A stretch of 42,610 nt of DNA from a virus: positions 1 through 42,610 of IMG/VR virus record IMGVR_UViG_3300025289_000052. The stretch is one strand, 5' to 3'. The notes under the pieces are model-generated. The model searched no databases. It worked only from the letters and a program-made list of their open reading frames with translations, and had not been told where the DNA came from. Below are positions 38,287 through 42,610 of the stretch, in pieces (position 1 is the first letter of the stretch; each line of letters begins with the position of its first letter). A program made the translations under genes and the position numbers.

Positions 38287-38309
38287 AACTCCCAGCAAGT
38301 GTGGGAGTT
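38287..38309 (-). promoter_or_regulatory. Hairpin covering the ribosome site of the 37361 gene
   Basis: On the minus strand AACTCCCA, a 7-nt loop and TGGGAGTT form a perfect 8-bp stem followed by TTTC and then ATG. The 3' arm contains GGGAG, the only ribosome site for the gene, and the T-run would also suit a terminator. So the element is either a ribosome-site mask or an attenuator, or both. Confidence 0.55.
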
Positions 38310-38315
38310 GGTGTT

Positions 38316-38400
38316 GGGATGAGGGCGGTACCAGTTCGGAGCTTCGGGCCTACGCTGCCTTACACTCTACCGAACCTTTGTAGTACCGCCACCCCATCCC
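38316..38400 (-). other. Long interrupted stem in the gap after the capsid gene
   Basis: GGGATG...GGCGGTAC pairs across 50 nt with GTACCGCC...CATCCC, and GTTCGG (38334-38339) with CCGAAC (38370-38375). This gives about 20 pairs in three blocks with internal loops and a 30-nt apical part. It is not a tRNA. Function unknown. Confidence 0.45.
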
Positions 38401-38418
38401 AACCTAAGCTCCCAATTA

Positions 38419-38447
38419 GACTAAAGTGCGTACGTAGTAGTTGTCAA
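38419..38447 (-). promoter_or_regulatory. Possible minus-strand promoter after the capsid gene
   Basis: Minus strand TTGACA (complement of 38442-38447) with TTAGTC at 17 nt or TAGTCT at 18 nt. The -35 is perfect, the -10 weak. It could give extra transcription of the 37361 gene and those after it. Confidence 0.3.
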
Positions 38448-38487
38448 GGGGGGTGTCGGGGGAATTTTCAGGTTCCCCCTACCCCTT
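38446..38487 (-). terminator. GC-rich hairpin after the capsid gene
   Basis: GGGGGAA (38458-38464) and TTCCCCC (38473-38479) with an 8-nt loop, extended by AAGGGG and CCCCTT outside. It begins 13 nt after the stop codon of the capsid fusion gene. No U-tract follows on the minus strand, so it may be a partial terminator or a 3'-end protector of the capsid mRNA. Confidence 0.5.
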
Positions 38488-38499
38488 CCCTGTGAAGGT

Positions 38500-41130
38500 T
38501 TAGGCGACGATGGACGCTGCCGCACCACGGTAGTCGATCCAGTCACCACCGTACTCGTGGCGAATCTTGAACGCCATAGCATCGTGGGTGAATGCCATGC
38601 CGACGGTCGGCTGATCCTGAACGAAGGACGCTGGGTTCTCCTGTCCAAGAACAAAGCCCATCTCGATACAAGCAAGCTCGCTAGGTGCAAGCATGAAGTA
38701 CCAGTTGTTCGTATCAGTGAACTGAGGAACAACGATGTTACCGAGAAGGCCACGGCTGGAGTCAGCAAGGATGTTGGGAGCGTTGTTTGCGCTCTCAGGC
38801 ACATTGACCGACTTGATCAGCTCGTAGGCGACATCTTCAAGATCGATGCCGGTGAGAAGATAGCCACGACCGGAAAGGCCAATGACCTTACCAGCATCGT
38901 TCGTCATCTTCATGATGATGTGGCGAATGGCGTTAACGGCTGCGCGATCAAGCGCCGTGGTTACACGGTTGCCCTGATGCGAAGCGAGGTTGAAGATCTG
39001 TACCCCATCGGTAAGGGTCGGGCCGTTACCGGAGTTGGCGAGGAAGAAGGTGTTAGCAGCGTACTCGTTGATAGTAAACACTGCTGATGCCGACATAAGC
39101 TGAGGAATCCGCTGAATACCCCGCTGATCGTCGTTGATGATGGCACGACGGCCAACCGTCACAACGTTACCGAATCCGGTCGGGGTGTACGTCTCGCTGA
39201 CTTCTCCCCAGTCCATTTCGGTGTACTCAGCACCATCAACAGTACGCTCGGTGAGGGAACCGAAGTTCTGCAACCGAACACGCTGTTGAGCCTTGAAGTT
39301 AGCAAGATCCGTCTTACTAACGATTGGCTCCCACCACTTGTTCTGCACCTGATACTGAGCAACGAGCGACTTGTTCATCGAGTTGTTCAGGAGGTTCGAC
39401 ATCGTGATGGTACCACCACCAATGATGTGCGTTGCCCCCGGAAGTGCTTCGACGAAGTTGTTAGCAGGCTGATCCCAGTACTCGGCAAGCGCACCACCGG
39501 GGCCGTAGTACCCGCTAAACTCGTAGTCGCCGGTAATGTTCCGATAGAACTCGGAGAAGCTCCGAATCTTCGGGAACTTACCTTCCATCTCTTTCTCGAC
39601 GGGAGCGCCGAAGAAGAGATCGAGGGCGGCACGAGCCTGATCGAGTGGGGAGATGGCGCCTTCGATAAGGCTACCGTAGCGGATCGGCATGTTCGGTTGA
39701 AGGCGACCGGGAGCATCACTTTCGGTCATCACCGACAGAGCGTGTTTCTCACTCTTGCTAACAAGAGCTTCGATTTCTTCAGTCGAGAGGATCTTACCAT
39801 CGGCTTCCGCCAGCAGATCAGTCTTAACGGCCTGTGGAAGCCGAGACTTGGTAAGGCGAAGGAGAAGCGCGTTATGAGTAGCAGCGATGTGCCCACTCTT
39901 AACGGCTTCCGCAAGCTGATCCTGAAGAGTCTTAGTATCTTCAATCAGCTTGGTAAATTCGGCGTTAGCTTCAATCTTAGGCGCAGGGGTGGGCGCGGGC
40001 GGATCGCCAGCAGCCTTAGCCTTGATTTCCGCAACAGCGGCTTCGTACAGGTCTGGACGTGCCTCTTTCAGCTCATCCAGAGTCATCTCTTCGATTTTCT
40101 TCACGTCTACATCGACTCCATTATTTGCGATGAGGGAAAGTGGCTGTCCACCGGCTCCCGGTTCTGCGACTGCATCCGCTGATGCGTAGTAATCAATGCT
40201 GAGTGCTTCCTTAACGAATACGCCATTCTCCTTGATAATTTGGGTCTTGCCAGCAGCAAGAATTGAGATACCTACGAGTTCGGGTCGCCCGCGCTCGATA
40301 GATTCCTTAATCATCCCCGGAAGCCAAGGCACCGGAGAGTTCTCTGGGGAGAGTAGATTAAGCTCTCCAATGATGCCGTTGATTGTTGAGCCATCAGGAA
40401 GCTTAATCCCCTCATGGTACTCAACGTTTGCCCACCAACCGCCCTTAGTAGCAAGGGAGCGACTAGAATCGCCACTACGCGCACCTGCTGGATGATCGAC
40501 GTACATGCCGCGACCTTCCAGCTTATCGATGGATTCCTTCAGAACCTTACCGCTGTACTTGACTCGGTTCTTACTCACACCTTCTTTGATAACAAGTGTG
40601 CGGAATCGCGGGGCGGTGGGGGTGGAACCTTCGGCCTCTTCAAAGATGAAGATCGGCTCGGTCGGCATAATTTCGAGTCCGGCAGGAACCTTGTGATCTT
40701 CTACTACCTTAGAGAATTTGGGGTAGCCGGGAGCAGCCGGGGGAGTAGCGGGAGTGGAGGGAGCTTTCTCGATCTCCATCATGGTAGCCGCGACAAGATC
40801 CCGAGCTTCCTGTACTAGTGCATCGGCTGCGGGAGCGTCATCAGCCGCCGTTACCTTCGCCACACTAGAGAGAGTGGTGAGGGCACTAATGATACCATCG
40901 AGGACTTCACGGGTCGCGTTAGAGATCTTCGCACCAGCTTCGATGGCGAAGAAGGATTCAAACGAACCCTCCGCCATAGCTTTTGCGAATGACCAATCAT
41001 TGACAAGAATACGCTTAACACAGTCGATAGCGTATGTGAGTCCTTCGTACTTATCCTCTTCTACATTACGTGCGCCTTTAGCCAGCATAAGGGCTTTCAG
41101 GGCGTCACGTAGAGGCTGTAGGTTGTCCAT
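38500..41130 (-). CDS. Head maturation protease-major capsid protein fusion
   Basis: Predicted 876 residues from ATG 41130, chosen because GGAGAG lies 10 nt upstream; longer in-frame starts have none. Residues 1-135 are helical. Residues ~140-335 match HK97/S78-type prohead protease: GRGMYVDHPAG with His213 and LVGISILAAG with Ser289, then ALSIDYYASADAVAEPGAGG. Residues ~345-470 are a charged coiled-coil region like a scaffold (DELKEARPDLYEAAVAEIKA). Residues ~480-876 are the capsid protein, ending WIDYRGAAASIVA, with ERTVDGAEYTEMDWGEVSET and a late FKIRHEYGG. Self-cleavage would be expected to release the capsid part. Confidence 0.8.
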   Translation of the reverse strand: MDNLQPLRDALKALMLAKGARNVEEDKYEGLTYAIDCVKRILVNDWSFAKAMAEGSFESFFAIEAGAKISNATREVLDGIISALTTLSSVAKVTAADDAPAADALVQEARDLVAATMMEIEKAPSTPATPPAAPGYPKFSKVVEDHKVPAGLEIMPTEPIFIFEEAEGSTPTAPRFRTLVIKEGVSKNRVKYSGKVLKESIDKLEGRGMYVDHPAGARSGDSSRSLATKGGWWANVEYHEGIKLPDGSTINGIIGELNLLSPENSPVPWLPGMIKESIERGRPELVGISILAAGKTQIIKENGVFVKEALSIDYYASADAVAEPGAGGQPLSLIANNGVDVDVKKIEEMTLDELKEARPDLYEAAVAEIKAKAAGDPPAPTPAPKIEANAEFTKLIEDTKTLQDQLAEAVKSGHIAATHNALLLRLTKSRLPQAVKTDLLAEADGKILSTEEIEALVSKSEKHALSVMTESDAPGRLQPNMPIRYGSLIEGAISPLDQARAALDLFFGAPVEKEMEGKFPKIRSFSEFYRNITGDYEFSGYYGPGGALAEYWDQPANNFVEALPGATHIIGGGTITMSNLLNNSMNKSLVAQYQVQNKWWEPIVSKTDLANFKAQQRVRLQNFGSLTERTVDGAEYTEMDWGEVSETYTPTGFGNVVTVGRRAIINDDQRGIQRIPQLMSASAVFTINEYAANTFFLANSGNGPTLTDGVQIFNLASHQGNRVTTALDRAAVNAIRHIIMKMTNDAGKVIGLSGRGYLLTGIDLEDVAYELIKSVNVPESANNAPNILADSSRGLLGNIVVPQFTDTNNWYFMLAPSELACIEMGFVLGQENPASFVQDQPTVGMAFTHDAMAFKIRHEYGGDWIDYRGAAASIVA

Positions 41131-41192
41131 TAAGTTTACACTCTCCGTATGAATGAAAGGGGACTCCATTGCGAGAATGCAGTATAGCAAGA

Positions 41193-41234
41193 GGCCCGTC
41201 AACACCTTTTCTAGATTAAAGGTGTCAACGGGCC
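41193..41234 (-). other. 17-bp hairpin upstream of the capsid fusion gene
   Basis: Arms 41193-41209 and 41218-41234 flank an 8-nt loop. In the minus-strand RNA all 17 positions pair, two of them as U-G and G-U; on the plus strand those two positions are C/A mismatches. The arms contain GTTGACACCTTT, the -35 core of the early promoters. It may be a terminator-like or processing hairpin between the 41265 gene and the capsid gene. Confidence 0.55.
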
Positions 41235-41264
41235 ACTATTGTTCTTAACTGAGAGATTGTAGTG

Positions 41265-41543
41265 TTACGGAGTGTTAGTATCCGTCTTGCCAATGGTTGA
41301 AGCGGTAATCTCCCTAGCACCAGATGCAATTGCTGCGGTAAAGAACCCAGTAACTACAAACTGTGCGAGATCGAATCCGCCATCGGTGTAGCCCGCTTTC
41401 CACAGGACGGCTCCCCAAGCGTACGCAAGGATAAGAGCTACCAGTGGAATTAGCTTCGTAGGAATATCGACCAGTCCCTTTACGAAGCCAATCAGCAGAG
41501 CGATGAACGGGCCTGCCAGAGCGAAATTGAACGCAATATCCAT
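41265..41543 (-). CDS. Holin-like membrane protein
   Basis: This 92-residue protein starts at ATG 41543 with AAGGAGAG upstream; a longer in-frame ORF lacks a ribosome site. It has three hydrophobic segments: FALAGPFIALLIGFVKGLV, KLIPLVALILAYAWGAVLW and FDLAQFVVTGFFTAAIASGA, with a polar C-terminus. The layout, with KxIPLVALILAYxxG, matches phage holins of Gram-positive hosts that open the membrane for the endolysin. The endolysin is far away at 839, so the holin label is by composition only. Confidence 0.6.
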   Translation of the reverse strand: MDIAFNFALAGPFIALLIGFVKGLVDIPTKLIPLVALILAYAWGAVLWKAGYTDGGFDLAQFVVTGFFTAAIASGAREITASTIGKTDTNTP

Positions 41544-41547
41544 AGAC

Positions 41548-41847
41548 CTAACTCTCCTTATCGATGGTAATTCTGGGACTAGGATGCCATCGCGCAAGCC
41601 GTACGACATACACGAGAATCCACAACAGGGCTACACCCCTAATAACGGGGTAGATCGCATCCTCAATCCGCGCTGTACCGACTCCGGCACCTGCACCGAG
41701 GATTGCTGTGATCCCTAACACGAATGTCACGCTCGGACGTGTACCGTTCGCACGAAACCAGATCGGTACAGTATAAGCGATTACTACAATGTAGAGGGCA
41801 AGAACAAGCAAATCGAACCACTGTACGTTGTTAGTAAGGAAATTCAT
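41548..41847 (-). CDS. Membrane protein, three TM segments
   Basis: This 99-residue protein has AGGAG 10 nt before ATG. Hydrophobic stretches WFDLLVLALYIVVIAYTVPI, VTFVLGITAILGAGAGVGTA and VIRGVALLWILVYVVRLA are followed by a basic tail. It lies 4 nt from the holin-like gene, overlaps the next upstream gene by 17 nt and may be a second holin, antiholin or other lysis component. Confidence 0.6.
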   Translation of the reverse strand: MNFLTNNVQWFDLLVLALYIVVIAYTVPIWFRANGTRPSVTFVLGITAILGAGAGVGTARIEDAIYPVIRGVALLWILVYVVRLARWHPSPRITIDKES

Positions 41848-42046
41848 TCCGTCGAGACTCCTGTATCTTTTGTACTAGCTCGTCGGTTTCCTGCTTGGCT
41901 TTTTCCGCGACCTGTTGTGTACGTATAGCAACTGCTTTACGGATTTGCAAGGTCGCATTGTACTCGGCCCGTTTGGTTGCTTGTCCCTTAAACAACATCA
42001 TTGTACCTTTTAGAAGTTTTGTTGGTCTAGTTAAGATTCTGAGCAT
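41831..42046 (-). CDS. Small basic coiled-coil protein
   Basis: Predicted 71 residues from ATG 42046 with GGGGA 6 nt upstream; a TTG 12 nt earlier is less likely. Basic N-terminal half (MLRILTRPTKLLKGTMMLFK), then a coiled coil (QQVAEKAKQETDELVQKIQE). Coupled by overlap with the membrane protein gene downstream. Function unknown. Confidence 0.55.
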   Translation of the reverse strand: MLRILTRPTKLLKGTMMLFKGQATKRAEYNATLQIRKAVAIRTQQVAEKAKQETDELVQKIQESRRNEFPY

Positions 42047-42084
42047 CGTTGTCCCCAATCACTGTGGGTGGTGGGTGTACTGGG

Positions 42085-42375
42085 TTAACTGGCTTTATCT
42101 ACTAGATGGTGCAGTTGTCGAACCCAAGATGTTAGCTCCCGAACAGCGAGAGTGTGAGAGTTAAGGGTTTCTTGGATTCGTACTTGTGCTTTGGCCTCTT
42201 CCAAGCGTACTTCGTTTTCAAGACGACGATCTTCACGATCTCCATTGATACTAGACTGCACTACCTTAAGCATAGCGCCACATAAAGCTAAGGCGGCTAT
42301 TGCCACAGCGTTTGTAGCAGTTCCATCCGACACAATGTCCGTAGTGGCAAACAGTTCCAAGCCTAACACTGGCAC
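42085..42375 (-). CDS. Small membrane protein with coiled-coil tail
   Basis: Predicted 96 residues from GTG 42375 with GAGG 10 nt upstream. The N-terminal part has one membrane segment (TNAVAIAALALCGAMLKVVQ) and the rest is charged and helical (EDRRLENEVRLEEAKAQVRI), so it resembles a one-pass anchor with a cytoplasmic coiled coil. It is first of four small genes placed just before the capsid gene, three of them membrane proteins. Confidence 0.55.
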   Translation of the reverse strand: MPVLGLELFATTDIVSDGTATNAVAIAALALCGAMLKVVQSSINGDREDRRLENEVRLEEAKAQVRIQETLNSHTLAVRELTSWVRQLHHLVDKAS

Positions 42376-42391
42376 TAGCCCATCCTCACTC

Positions 42392-42610
42392 TTACTCCGA
42401 TTGTGTCCAGATGTGGGTCTGATCGACGAATGTGATATCCTTGTAATTCTTACGTGCCCACGCGAGTAGACATTTGTGAATCGCCTCGGATAGCTTTGAG
42501 CGAAACTGCGCCCCGTTGTAGTTGTTCGTGAACCAGCGGATTGCCGGTTCGTTTTCTTGGAGATCTCCAATGAGATCGAAGATGATGTGTGTCGGGGCAA
42601 GTTGAATGCG
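42392..42610 (-). CDS. Partial CDS, C-terminal 72 residues
   Basis: This reading frame enters from the right edge and ends at TAA 42392-42394, 16 nt before the next GTG. The visible part is helical and basic with aromatic residues (FDLIGDLQENEPAIRWFTNN; SEAIHKCLLAWARKNYKDIT). Position upstream of head genes would allow a portal or terminase end, but the sequence gives no proof. Confidence 0.5.
   Translation of the reverse strand, partial: RIQLAPTHIIFDLIGDLQENEPAIRWFTNNYNGAQFRSKLSEAIHKCLLAWARKNYKDITFVDQTHIWTQSE

Noticed and set aside
38316-38400. tRNA-like look (GGTTCGG arm, closing stem)
   Set aside because: Arm lengths and loop do not fit a cloverleaf, there is no CCA-compatible acceptor stem of 7 bp and no anticodon arm. 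Kept only as a structured element.
42376-42600. N-terminal extension of the 42085 gene
   Set aside because: The extension is Ser/Arg/Thr-rich and lies in another frame over a better reading frame that ends at 42392. GTG 42375 has a ribosome site.
1-42610. Joining the two window ends as a complete circular genome
   Set aside because: The cut frames at position 1 and 42610 do not continue in one frame, and the large terminase and portal are missing, so sequence is absent between them.
1-42610. CRISPR arrays, insertion sequences, integrase or attachment sites, tRNA genes
   Set aside because: I found no regularly spaced repeats, transposase or recombinase motifs, or cloverleaf patterns in this window.

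Overview
The window is 42.6 kb of a double-stranded DNA tailed-phage genome with a siphovirus (HK97-type head, long non-contractile tail) plan. I see no integrase, CI-type repressor, excisionase, tRNA, CRISPR array or insertion sequence, so a strictly lytic phage is likely. The host cannot be named from this sequence. Canonical TTGACA-N17-TANNNT promoters, AGGAG-type ribosome sites, frequent GTG/TTG starts, a signal-less GH25 endolysin, ThyX and an HGG-motif putative small terminase are all compatible with a Gram-positive, perhaps actinobacterial, host. Both ends are cut inside genes, and no large terminase or portal gene is present, so these must lie outside the window.

Layout. (1) 1-2536, minus strand: a cut-off gene, a gene of unknown function, a GH25 endolysin and a putative small terminase. 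(2) 2537-2671: divergent control region with a strong plus-strand promoter. (3) 2672-21712, plus strand: the early/replication arm, tightly packed and largely translationally coupled. It holds a HTH regulator, a DinG/XPD-like Fe-S helicase, a Sak4-like ATPase, an ERCC4-like nuclease with two HhH motifs, a DNA methyltransferase, an 837-aa uracil-DNA-glycosylase/DNA-polymerase-I fusion, a macro-domain protein, a Cas4/RecB-like Fe-S nuclease, a nucleotide-metabolism group (Nmad1-like, DUF1937-like, MazG-like, ThyX) and then a run of very small Zn-binding, membrane and unknown proteins. Four promoters of one sequence family (2609, 3041, 6678, 14319) drive it. The last is followed by a roughly 165-nt leader that looks folded. 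(4) 21722-42610, minus strand, read right to left: a partial gene, a coiled/membrane protein group with a holin candidate, an 876-aa fusion of head-maturation protease, scaffold-like linker and major capsid protein, head and connector proteins, tail terminator, major tail protein, tail assembly chaperones joined by a -1 frameshift (slippery CCCTTTA), tape measure, tail hub, and four or five receptor-binding/tail-fibre genes with LamG and carbohydrate-binding-like domains.

How the genes fit together. The replication arm combines uracil removal (UDG fused to the polymerase), dTMP synthesis (ThyX) and possible dNTP cleansing (MazG-like), which suggests active exclusion of uracil from phage DNA. 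Three enzymes of this arm (helicase, UDG-polymerase, nuclease) keep four-cysteine sets typical of Fe-S clusters. The structural arm has long untranslated gaps that carry strong hairpins. In several of them the wobble pairing or the position of the ribosome site points to action in the minus-strand mRNA.
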